From Deltaproteobacteria bacterium (GTDB lineage Bacteria > Desulfobacterota > Desulfobacteria > Desulfobacterales > C00003060), in contig JAFDGP010000023.1 in NCBI GenBank assembly GCA_019309245.1, positions 1 through 15,646 on the forward strand: 15,646 nucleotides of DNA, in the 5' to 3' direction. The stretch's first letter is position 1; every line of letters starts with the position of its first letter. Made by a program: the position numbers and the translations under genes. The notes under the pieces were generated by a model. That model made no database searches and was not told the DNA's origin. It worked only from the letters and a program-made list of their open reading frames with translations. Below, piece after piece: positions 8,024-13,795 of this stretch.

Positions 8024-8067
8024 GGCCGGGCTCGGACCCGGAGGGTCAGTCCGAGCGGCCCTGTTTT
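8024..8067 (+). terminator. Intrinsic terminator after the cytochrome gene
   Basis: GGCC-GG-GCTCGGAC (8024-8037) pairs with GTCCGAGC-GGCC (8049-8060) with a two-base bulge and an 11-base loop. A short T-run (CTGTTTT) follows. It lies 46 bases after the cytochrome stop. The T-run is weak, but the stem is long and GC-rich. Confidence 0.65.
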
Positions 8068-8081
8068 CGGGAGCTTGAACA

Positions 8082-8249
8082 ATGAAAACGCCGGTAAAGG
8101 AAAAATGCATCCTCACGTGGCATGCTCTTGAGCTCAAGCATGCCACACTGTGTGAAAAGCTAAGCCTGTACCTGGAAGCCCAGAAAAAGGCCGGCCCCAC
8201 CTCGAAGCGGACTTTCACCATGGCGCAGCGGCCCGGCTGCGGCACCTGA
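8082..8249 (+). CDS. Doubtful 55-residue ORF, no recognised family
   Basis: An ATG at 8082 with GGGAG eight bases upstream opens a 55-residue frame. It begins MKTPVKEKCILTWHALELK, contains a potentially helical stretch to about residue 36, then turns basic and ends GCGT. I do not recognise it. A 30-base inverted repeat (8117-8146) falls inside the frame. It sits between the cytochrome terminator and a decayed transporter gene, so it may be a remnant or chance frame rather than a gene. Confidence 0.25.
   Translation: MKTPVKEKCILTWHALELKHATLCEKLSLYLEAQKKAGPTSKRTFTMAQRPGCGT
8117..8146. repeat. Strong hairpin/inverted repeat
   Basis: GTGGCATG (8117-8124) pairs with CATGCCAC (8139-8146), and the inner CTTGAG (8127-8132) pairs directly with CTCAAG (8133-8138). 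Only a two-base CT bulge interrupts 14 paired positions. The inner part is a perfect 12-base palindrome. No T-run follows, so a factor-independent terminator is unlikely. It could be an operator or a relic of a mobile element end. Confidence 0.55.
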
Positions 8250-8267
8250 CGATGCGCGTAGAGATCT

Positions 8268-8426
8268 ATGGTAGTAGCATTGGGGGCGGTCGCCGGGAGC
8301 ATGGCCTTCATCTGCCTGGATGAACTCCTACCTACGGCCAGAGAATACAGCACCGGACATCTGGCCATCTATGGCCTAATCGCAGGCATGGGCGCCATGG
8401 CCACCAGCCTGGTGCTCCTCATGTAA
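8268..8426 (+). pseudogene. C-terminal remnant of a ZIP-family metal transporter
   Basis: The frame encodes about 52 residues beginning MVVALGAVAGSMAFICLDEL and continuing through LPTAREYSTGHLAIYGLIAGM to a normal stop. This matches the last two membrane helices of bacterial ZIP zinc/iron permeases (ZupT/GufA-like): the DELLPxAxxY motif, the GH after it, the G-x3-GM motif and a hydrophobic end. A complete ZIP protein is about 240-270 residues. An in-frame stop lies just upstream (8259-8261) and no preceding helices are found in the other plus frames, so the 5' three quarters of the gene has been lost. It lies 30 bases before inverted-repeat element copy A. Confidence 0.7.
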
Positions 8427-8436
8427 AGGCAAAAAA

Positions 8437-8506
8437 CCGGCAAACGCCCACACCGACCCGGATCCACCGGTTGCTGAGTTTGCCGGAGATGCGAGGCGGT
8501 GGGCGT
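8437..8506. repeat. Alternative stems overlapping the left arm of repeat A
   Basis: CCGGCAAAC (8437-8445) is perfectly complementary to GTTTGCCGG (8478-8486), and ACGCCCAC (8444-8451) to GTGGGCGT (8499-8506). Both right partners also belong to the stems of element copy A. A transcript could therefore fold in mutually exclusive ways, or an older nested insertion has duplicated these words. Confidence 0.4.
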
Positions 8507-8580
8507 GCCGACGTACTGTTGTACTTCAAGCGCCCACCAACAAAGCAGATCCGGTAAAATCGGCAACCGGTGGATTTGGG
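8457..8580. mobile_element. Inverted-repeat element copy A (MITE-like, 124 bp)
   Basis: The left arm (8457-8487) and the reverse complement of the right arm (8550-8580) match at 26 of 31 positions, sharing ATCCACCGGTTGC and CCGGA. Inside, GGTGGGCG (8498-8505) pairs with CGCCCACC (8531-8538), and GTAC pairs with GTAC across a four-base loop (8513-8524). The whole unit is a nested imperfect palindrome. The nine bases ACCGACCCG occur at 8452-8460 and again at 8581-8589, flanking it in direct orientation, possibly a target duplication, although the last four bases overlap the left arm. It encodes nothing. A related copy lies at about 13510-13625. Confidence 0.6.
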
Positions 8581-8594
8581 ACCGACCCGCCTGG

Positions 8595-8623
8595 TTGATA
8601 TTAAACTGCAGATCTGAGAATAT
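8595..8623 (+). promoter_or_regulatory. Candidate promoter for the MFS permease gene
   Basis: TTGATA (8595-8600) and GAATAT (8618-8623) are 17 bases apart, about 70 bases before the start codon and just outside repeat copy A. The -10 match is only moderate, so this is tentative. Confidence 0.3.
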
Positions 8624-8695
8624 AGCCGCCAGATGTCTGCCAATAGGATGTCTCGAAAATAATAAGGATCGCGCCACAGCCGGGTTTTTTTGATT

Positions 8696-9904
8696 ATGTC
8701 TCACCTATTAAAACTCTCCCGTTTTCTTGGCCTTCAACACAGCACCGTGGGCATGCTCTGCATGGTTATCCTGGTAGGCATGGGAGAACGGATGGCCGAG
8801 CGGTTTCTACCTATCTACCTGATGGCGCTTGGCGGCGGCGCCCTGTCCATCGGTTTGCTCAACGGCCTGGATAACCTTTTGTCAGCCCTTTATGCGTTTC
8901 CCGGCGGATTTCTGTCGGATCGGCTGGGCACCAAACGCGCCTTGCTCTTGTTCAACCTCGTGGCCATGGGCGGATTTCTGATTGTGATCCTTGTCCCGGC
9001 CTGGCAGGCCGTCCTGGTGGGTGCCCTGTTCTTTTTGTCCTGGTCCGCAATCTCCCTGCCGGCAACCATGAGCCTGGTAGCCAAGGTACTGCCGATGAAC
9101 AAGCGGACCATGGGGGTGTCCATGCATTCCCTGGTACGCCGAATCCCTATGGCCCTCGGTCCCGTGCTTGGCGGGTTGTGCATCGGGATGTGGGGTGAAA
9201 AAGACGGTGTGCGTTTGGCATTCGTGGCCGCGTTGATCCTGTCCGGCCTGGGCGCAGTGCTGCAACAAGTTCTCATTGAGGATGACTCCCCGACTGGAAA
9301 AGGCAAGCTGGTTATCAGACCCGAAAAGAACCCGTTGCGGCTCTACCGTCAAATGAGCCCATCGCTCAAACGGCTGCTGATCTCGGATATCCTGATCCGG
9401 TTCTGTGAACAGATCCCCTATGCGTTTGTGGTGGTCTGGTGCCTGAAGACCATTGCCCGGCCGGTGACCGCCTTTGAGTTTGGCCTTCTGACCAGCATCG
9501 AAATGGGCACAGCCGTACTCGTATATATTCCGGTGGCCTATCTAGCGGACAAAACTACGAAGAAGCCCTTTGTAGTCATAACCTTCGTGTTTTTTACGTT
9601 GTTCCCGTTGGCCCTCCTGTTTTGCCGGTCCTTTTTCTTGCTGGCATTGGCCTTCATACTCCGGGGACTCAAAGAATTCGGGGAGCCGACCCGCAAGGCC
9701 TTGATCATGGACCTCGCCCCGGAAAACCGGAAGGCGGCCATGTTCGGTCTTTACTACCTCTTACGGGATGTCATCGTCTCTGTGGCCGCCTTTGGAGGGG
9801 CCTTTCTCTGGCAAATCGGGCCGGCGGTGAATTTTCTGGTGGCCTTCCTTTTCGGGGTCGCAGGCACCATCTATTTCGCCCTGTATGGGCAGGACTTGGC
9901 GTAA
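8696..9904 (+). CDS. Major facilitator superfamily permease
   Basis: Inner-membrane transporter of 402 residues with about 12 hydrophobic segments. The cytoplasmic loop 2-3 motif GFLSDRLGTKR (71-81) is the MFS signature, and a related loop in the second half reads YLADKTTKKP. The N-terminus carries LVGMGERMAERFLPIYLMALGG, and FLSWSAISLPATMSLV and SLVRRIPMALGPVLGG follow. The resemblance is to uncharacterised MFS permeases of Desulfobacterota and relatives; no substrate can be assigned. The ATG at 8696 is preferred over a TTG at 8690, but neither has a good ribosome-binding site, so translation initiation is uncertain. It is convergent with the Mut7-C gene, 26 bases away. Confidence 0.9.
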   Translation: MSHLLKLSRFLGLQHSTVGMLCMVILVGMGERMAERFLPIYLMALGGGALSIGLLNGLDNLLSALYAFPGGFLSDRLGTKRALLLFNLVAMGGFLIVILVPAWQAVLVGALFFLSWSAISLPATMSLVAKVLPMNKRTMGVSMHSLVRRIPMALGPVLGGLCIGMWGEKDGVRLAFVAALILSGLGAVLQQVLIEDDSPTGKGKLVIRPEKNPLRLYRQMSPSLKRLLISDILIRFCEQIPYAFVVVWCLKTIARPVTAFEFGLLTSIEMGTAVLVYIPVAYLADKTTKKPFVVITFVFFTLFPLALLFCRSFFLLALAFILRGLKEFGEPTRKALIMDLAPENRKAAMFGLYYLLRDVIVSVAAFGGAFLWQIGPAVNFLVAFLFGVAGTIYFALYGQDLA

Positions 9905-9924
9905 ACCCGACCCGTCACGCTCAC

Positions 9925-9947
9925 CCCGGATCACGCCAAGATCCGGG
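9925..9947. terminator. Bidirectional hairpin between convergent genes
   Basis: CCCGGATC (9925-9932) and GATCCGGG (9940-9947) form an eight-base stem with a seven-base loop. It lies just past the MFS stop and overlaps the final codons of the opposing gene. There is no T-run, so termination is plausible but not strongly supported. Confidence 0.4.
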
Positions 9948-10668
9948 CGACCACCTGCCGCATCCGGATCACGTGGGTGCCATTCCAGTAAACCCTGTCA
10001 CAGGATTGACACACGAAAAATTCGTCACAAAAGGACCGGGACCGGGCCGGCACGCGGTGTAACACCGTGTCTTTGGCAACCCGTTTCAGCGGAGCGTTAC
10101 AGCGAAGGCATCTCGAAAAAGGCCTCGCCTGATCTCTGATATCCAGGCGGTCCAGGATGTCTCGGATCTGTCTTTCTTTATCGCCCCGGCGTACAAAAAC
10201 CCCATGGGTTACGGTCTTGAACTTCAAGAGTTTCTTGCTCCTGGTCAGGATGATCCGGTGCTCCTGGAGAGAGATATCAATGATCTGTCGTTCGGAAAGG
10301 TTCGGTTGGAAATAGACATCGAAGCCCAGCAGGCGCATCAGCCGGGCAATGTCTGCCAGATTCACATCGGCAATGAATCGGGTCCGACGAAGGGGCATCT
10401 TACGAAGCCGGGTCGGTTCCTGGATATTCAGGGACTCAAACACAGGATACACACTGACCCGATCTCCCTCTTTGACGATATAGGTAAAATCCACGGACCG
10501 GCCATTAACCAGAATCAGGTCAATCTCCGCGTGTGGCACCCCCAGGGACTCGATCATATCCTTGATAGATCTTTTTCCCTTAAAGGGGACAGAAAAATCC
10601 ACCTTTTTCCGGTGTGCCGGAAGAAAGTCGTTAAGTTCTTCATAAAAACGAAACGTTACCCGAGGCAT
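9931..10668 (-). CDS. Ub-like + Mut7-C (PIN-fold RNase) + zinc ribbon protein
   Basis: A 245-residue cytosolic protein. Residues 1-80 form a ubiquitin/ThiS/MoaD-like beta-grasp domain (VTFRFYEELNDFLP, ILVNGRSVDFTYIVKEGDRVSVYP). Residues 95-180 match the Mut7-C domain, a PIN-like nuclease fold, with the conserved acidic residue D101 in RFIADVNLADIARLMRLLGFD and a second run IILTRSKKLL. The C-terminus holds a zinc ribbon, C187-x2-C190 and C220-x2-C223, ending DRVYWNGTHVIRMR. This exact domain order is known and widespread, but its RNA substrate is undefined. The ATG at 10668 has only a weak ribosome-binding site. It appears monocistronic and lies head-to-head with the DUF4139 gene. Confidence 0.9.
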   Translation of the reverse strand: MPRVTFRFYEELNDFLPAHRKKVDFSVPFKGKRSIKDMIESLGVPHAEIDLILVNGRSVDFTYIVKEGDRVSVYPVFESLNIQEPTRLRKMPLRRTRFIADVNLADIARLMRLLGFDVYFQPNLSERQIIDISLQEHRIILTRSKKLLKFKTVTHGVFVRRGDKERQIRDILDRLDIRDQARPFSRCLRCNAPLKRVAKDTVLHRVPARSRSFCDEFFVCQSCDRVYWNGTHVIRMRQVVARILA

Positions 10669-10778
10669 GTGTCAATGACTTGAATGGGGCCGTGACCTTA
10701 AAGGCCATCCAGACGCTTATACGCGCACCAATCTACTGATATTGAAGATATACCGATACAAGTCCTCTTACAAGGGGT

Positions 10779-10808
10779 TTGACACGCCATGTCCGGCTCA
10801 GATAGAAT
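10779..10808 (+). promoter_or_regulatory. Near-consensus sigma-70 promoter of the DUF4139 gene
   Basis: A perfect -35 TTGACA (10779-10784) is followed after 18 bases by TAGAAT (10803-10808), five of six matches to the -10 consensus. Transcription would start near 10815 and give a leader of about 80 bases. This also argues against any translation start before 10815. Confidence 0.65.
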
Positions 10809-10896
10809 CTGTTTTAACCTTTTGGGGATGATCCTTTGCTTCATGCTGCAATTCCACAATGTGTTTCCGCCATATAACAACCATAAGGAGTATGTC

Positions 10897-12255
10897 ATGA
10901 AACATCCGCTTTTCGTTTCCGCCCTGGTAACCCTGTGTATAGCCTCCATGGCCCGGGCAGACCAGAACCACATCACGGTTTATAATCAAGATCTTGGCCT
11001 GGTGAAACAGATTCGCACGGTAGATATCAAAAAGAACGCCCTGCCGCTTCGTTTCACAGATGTCGCGGCCAAGATCATTCCCACATCTGTCCACTTGCGC
11101 TGTCTGAGCGACAACAGGGCGTTCCGGGTCCTGGAGCAGAACTTCGAGTATGATCTGGCCAGTTCCGACAAGATTCTCCAGAAGATGATCGATCATCCCA
11201 TTGACGTGGTCAGGGACAACGGCGAGCTGGTCCGAGGCGTGCTGTTAAACAAACAAAGCAGCTCGCTGGTGCTCAAGACCGCGGACGGCATCAAGATCCT
11301 GCCCTTTAACGACAAGACCACCATTCACATGCGGGCCCTGCCGGAAGGACTGATGACGCGTCCAACCCTGATCTGGCAGCTGGCAGGCGTAAGGGGCAGG
11401 CCGGAAAAAATCGAGGTCAGTTATCTCACCACCGGCATGAACTGGCATGCAGAATACGTGGGGGTCCTCAACGAAAAGGCCGATCGGATCAATCTCGATG
11501 CCTGGGTCTCGGTCAACAATCACTGCGGCGCCACATTCAAGGACGCCCACTTGAAGCTGGTAGCCGGTGAGGTCCACCGTGTCCAGCCCAAAAGACCGCA
11601 ACGCCCAATGGCCATGGCCGAACGCCAGGCCATGGCCTCCCCCGCGGACCAGGGTTTTCAACAAAGGGCGTTTTTTGAATATCACATCTATGAGCTTCCA
11701 AGGCCGACAACCTTAAAGGACAACCAGATCAAGCAAATTGCATTGTTCAATCCAGTGAATGTAAAAAGTGAACGCAAGTTTTTCTACAATGCCATGCGCG
11801 ACCCCAAAAAAGTGGAAGTCCGGGTGGTATTCATCAATAAAGAAAAAGTAGGGCTCGGCATCCCTTTGCCTGCGGGTGTTTTCCGGATTTATCAGCAGGA
11901 CCAAGACAACCTGGAGTTCATCGGGGAAGACCGCATCGATCACACGCCACGAAACGAAAAGGTCAAGATTACCGTGGGCAAGGCCTTTGATCTGCGAGGA
12001 AAACGAAAGATTGTCCGGACCAAAAAGGTATCCAACCGTTCGGAACGCACCACCGTAGAGATCACCTTGCGGAACAACAAAGAAAAAGACGCCGTCAGCA
12101 TCATTGTGGAAGAACCGCTTTATTACAGGCATTGGGAAATCGAAAACAGCACCATGGAGTACACGAAAAAAGACGCTTACAACATCGAGTTCCATGTCTC
12201 CGTCAAGGCGGGCGGCAAGGCAACGCTTCGATATACTCTACTATATTGGTGGTAG
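10897..12255 (+). CDS. Exported DUF4139-type protein
   Basis: A 452-residue secreted or periplasmic protein. The signal peptide MKHPLFVSALVTLCIASMARA is followed by DQNHITVYNQDLGLVKQIR, then a beta-rich body. The DUF4139 hallmarks are the repeated strand pattern around VSYLTTGMNWHAEYVGVLNE, LDAWVSVNNHCGATFKDAHL and LKLVAGEV. A proline/methionine-rich linker with PMAMAERQAMASP follows, then the C-terminal barrel (GDKVEV-type strands, NRSERTTVEITLRNNK). The ATG at 10897 is fixed by AAGGAG seven bases upstream and by the promoter that overlaps any longer frame. The biochemical role of the family is not established. It appears to be transcribed alone from its own strong promoter; dodecin lies 294 bases downstream. 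Confidence 0.85.
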   Translation: MKHPLFVSALVTLCIASMARADQNHITVYNQDLGLVKQIRTVDIKKNALPLRFTDVAAKIIPTSVHLRCLSDNRAFRVLEQNFEYDLASSDKILQKMIDHPIDVVRDNGELVRGVLLNKQSSSLVLKTADGIKILPFNDKTTIHMRALPEGLMTRPTLIWQLAGVRGRPEKIEVSYLTTGMNWHAEYVGVLNEKADRINLDAWVSVNNHCGATFKDAHLKLVAGEVHRVQPKRPQRPMAMAERQAMASPADQGFQQRAFFEYHIYELPRPTTLKDNQIKQIALFNPVNVKSERKFFYNAMRDPKKVEVRVVFINKEKVGLGIPLPAGVFRIYQQDQDNLEFIGEDRIDHTPRNEKVKITVGKAFDLRGKRKIVRTKKVSNRSERTTVEITLRNNKEKDAVSIIVEEPLYYRHWEIENSTMEYTKKDAYNIEFHVSVKAGGKATLRYTLLYWW

Positions 12256-12508
12256 GGCTGGAAAGAGTCACAAAGGCGTAGAAAAATCCAGGGTATAATG
12301 TGTGGGTGGAGCAAAATTTGGGAGAACGCTTCAGAAAAATGACGCATCTTGCATTTTCAACACGTATCCGTTATGAACAAAAAACAGCAGGGACGGACTC
12401 TTGGCTGTAATGTTGGGTTGATGTGCGGCCCTACAAGCCGAGCCCTCTGAGATCCCAATGGGGTGCCTGACAACATCGTGAGGACACATTTCACCCTGCC
12501 CTGACGAT

Positions 12509-12531
12509 CACATAGCCGGGGCGGCTATGTG
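12509..12531 (+). promoter_or_regulatory. Perfect hairpin in the dodecin leader
   Basis: CACATAGCC (12509-12517) and GGCTATGTG (12523-12531) pair perfectly over nine bases around a GGGGC loop. It ends about eight bases before the GAGGAGG ribosome-binding region of dodecin. With no T-run it is more likely an mRNA leader structure, for stability or translational control, than the terminator of the upstream gene. A TATAAT at 12294-12299 lies far upstream, but no good -35 accompanies it. Confidence 0.5.
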
Positions 12532-12549
12532 TCTTAAGAGGAGGACACC

Positions 12550-12762
12550 ATGGCAAACAGTGTATACAAGGTTATCGAGTTGGTTGGAACCAGCACAGAA
12601 TCCTGGGAAAAAGCTGCGGCCAAGGCGGTGGAACAAGCCGGCAAGAGTCTGCGTGACCTTCGGATCGCCGAGGTGGTCAAGCTCGACATGAAGGTTGAGG
12701 ACGGGAAAATCGCGACCTATCGCGCCAGAATCAACGTCTCTTTTAAGTACGAAGGGACCTAG
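12550..12762 (+). CDS. Dodecin, flavin-binding storage protein
   Basis: A 70-residue protein matching the dodecin family end to end: VYKVIELVGTSTESWEKAAA, LRDLRIAEVVKLDMKVEDGK and the terminal RARINVSFKYEG. Dodecins assemble into dodecameric spheres that bind and sequester FMN, FAD or riboflavin breakdown products in the cytosol (family knowledge). The ribosome-binding site GAGGAGG sits six bases before the ATG. A leader hairpin precedes it. The gene is tail-to-tail with the zinc-ribbon gene, with three bases between stops. Confidence 0.95.
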   Translation: MANSVYKVIELVGTSTESWEKAAAKAVEQAGKSLRDLRIAEVVKLDMKVEDGKIATYRARINVSFKYEGT

Positions 12763-12765
12763 ACT

Positions 12766-13437
12766 TCAGGGCAGTTCCCTGCGACAGTATCGGCACACCA
12801 CGGCCCTGGCCTTGATGATCTCGGCGCAGAAGGGACACTCTTTGGTGTAATGACGTTTGTGGATGAGTACGAGGGAAGCCTCTACCTTTTCCTTGACCGC
12901 ATCCACTCGAAACCGATGATTTCTGATCGGCTCGATCACATCCAGGTCCCCGATCTGTCCAATACACTCCGCGGCCTTGAAGGCCACCGGCGCCAGGGTG
13001 TCGTCATCCAGGAGAATCTTGAGGATTGAGGCCGTATCGCCTGCCTCCAGGAAGGCGTCAAGCACTTGAATGCCTTTCCGCTGGGCCGCTTTGCGAGCTT
13101 CTTCCCTGGCTCTGAGTTCTTCGTCCACAATGCAGCCTTTCCCCCCATCTCGACTGAAGACGGGCATGCAGTCCATTTTCATGTCCATTGGATTACAGAT
13201 GCATCGATAGGAGGCTGGCATGGCATAGTTCTCATAGATGTCCTTCCAACCATCAAGATACAGGGGACAATCGTCGTTAAAACAGACATACAGATACGGC
13301 GTGCCCCATCCCAGACCATCCGAAAAAGTCATGGGCGGACACTCCCAGATCGCCATCGGTTCTCCACAATGAGGACACTTGGGTTTTTCGCTGTTCACCA
13401 TCTTGTTATATACATCCTCACGGGTCAAAACAGCCAT
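12766..13437 (-). CDS. Zinc-ribbon protein with HEAT-like middle segment
   Basis: A 223-residue cytosolic protein of unassigned function. The N-terminal zinc ribbon is C21-x2-C24 with C52 and C57 (PYLYVCFNDDCPLYLDGW), followed by more cysteines at 79, 81, 90 and 102. A charged helix lies at 105-122. A stretch at 125-195 resembles one or two HEAT/PBS-lyase repeats (ILLDDDTLAPVAFKAAECIG, then LDVIEPIRNH). The C-terminal ribbon is C201-x2-C204 and C215-x2-C218 (CPFCAEIIKARAVVCRYC). The ATG at 13437 has GGAGGT four bases upstream, which rules out the GTG at 13443. I recall similar proteins from sulfate reducers but cannot name the family. It is expressed divergently from the YkgJ-like gene. Confidence 0.8.
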   Translation of the reverse strand: MAVLTREDVYNKMVNSEKPKCPHCGEPMAIWECPPMTFSDGLGWGTPYLYVCFNDDCPLYLDGWKDIYENYAMPASYRCICNPMDMKMDCMPVFSRDGGKGCIVDEELRAREEARKAAQRKGIQVLDAFLEAGDTASILKILLDDDTLAPVAFKAAECIGQIGDLDVIEPIRNHRFRVDAVKEKVEASLVLIHKRHYTKECPFCAEIIKARAVVCRYCRRELP

Positions 13438-13509
13438 GGGCACCTCCAGTCTTTGAGTTTATGTCATATAATACACAATAATCCACAGCCCATCAACGGT
13501 CAAGCGCCT

Positions 13510-13625
13510 CCCGGATCCACCGGTTGCCGATTTTGCCGGAAGTGCCAGGTATCAATCTGGACTTTTCAGTTAACACGCTGCAATCCTAATAAAAAGAATT
13601 CGATCGTTTTTTGGCGGTGGATTTG
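13510..13625. mobile_element. Inverted-repeat element copy B (related to copy A)
   Basis: The 31-base left arm (13510-13540) matches the copy A left arm at 29 of 31 positions. The right end has GGTGGATTTGGG (13614-13625), identical to the right end of copy A, but the rest of the right arm is diverged. The core (13541-13605) is AT-rich and unrelated to the core of copy A. Ends conserved with variable interiors suggest a non-autonomous transposable element or its remnant. No flanking direct repeat is seen. Confidence 0.55.
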
Positions 13626-13682
13626 GGGCATTGCCACGCGGGGTCGTTCCGAAACGCGAGGGATATAGAAACCAGATAGGCA

Positions 13683-13710
13683 TTGACATAATGGCCCTAC
13701 ATGATAGGGT
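13683..13710 (+). promoter_or_regulatory. Candidate promoter with overlapping operator for the YkgJ-like gene
   Basis: A perfect -35 TTGACA (13683-13688) is followed after 16 bases by TAGGGT (13705-13710), a partial -10. An inverted repeat, CCCTA (13695-13699) and TAGGG (13705-13709) with a five-base spacer, overlaps the -10 and could be a repressor site. The leader to the ATG would be about 80 bases. Confidence 0.4.
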
Positions 13711-13795
13711 TGGCGTTATCTCCTCGGCGCCCGGACGGCGCACCCAAGGCGCACGATCGGCGTCTGTCGCACCAAAACCGCAGGAAAGGTCTCCC

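Noticed and set aside
7943..8368. Long minus-strand ORF of 141 residues opposite the ZIP remnant
   Set aside because: Low-complexity composition, no family likeness, and it runs antisense through the terminator and the clear ZIP remnant.
8457..8580. Integron attC recombination site
   Set aside because: Size and palindromy fit, but the core-site words (AAC near the left end, GTTRRRY near the right) are absent; here GTT is on the left and AAC on the right, and there is no integrase of that type or cassette array.
8681..8692. T-run before the MFS gene as an intrinsic terminator
   Set aside because: GCCGGG before the T-run has no complementary arm close upstream, so no stable stem forms.
8457..13625. 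CRISPR repeats, from the recurrent 31-base arm
   Set aside because: Only two plus-orientation copies about 5 kb apart, one with an inverted partner, no spacer array and no cas genes.
13631..13795. Longer N-terminus for the YkgJ-like protein from a TTG at 13631
   Set aside because: The extension passes through the candidate promoter, lacks family similarity, and the ATG at 13796 has its own ribosome-binding site.
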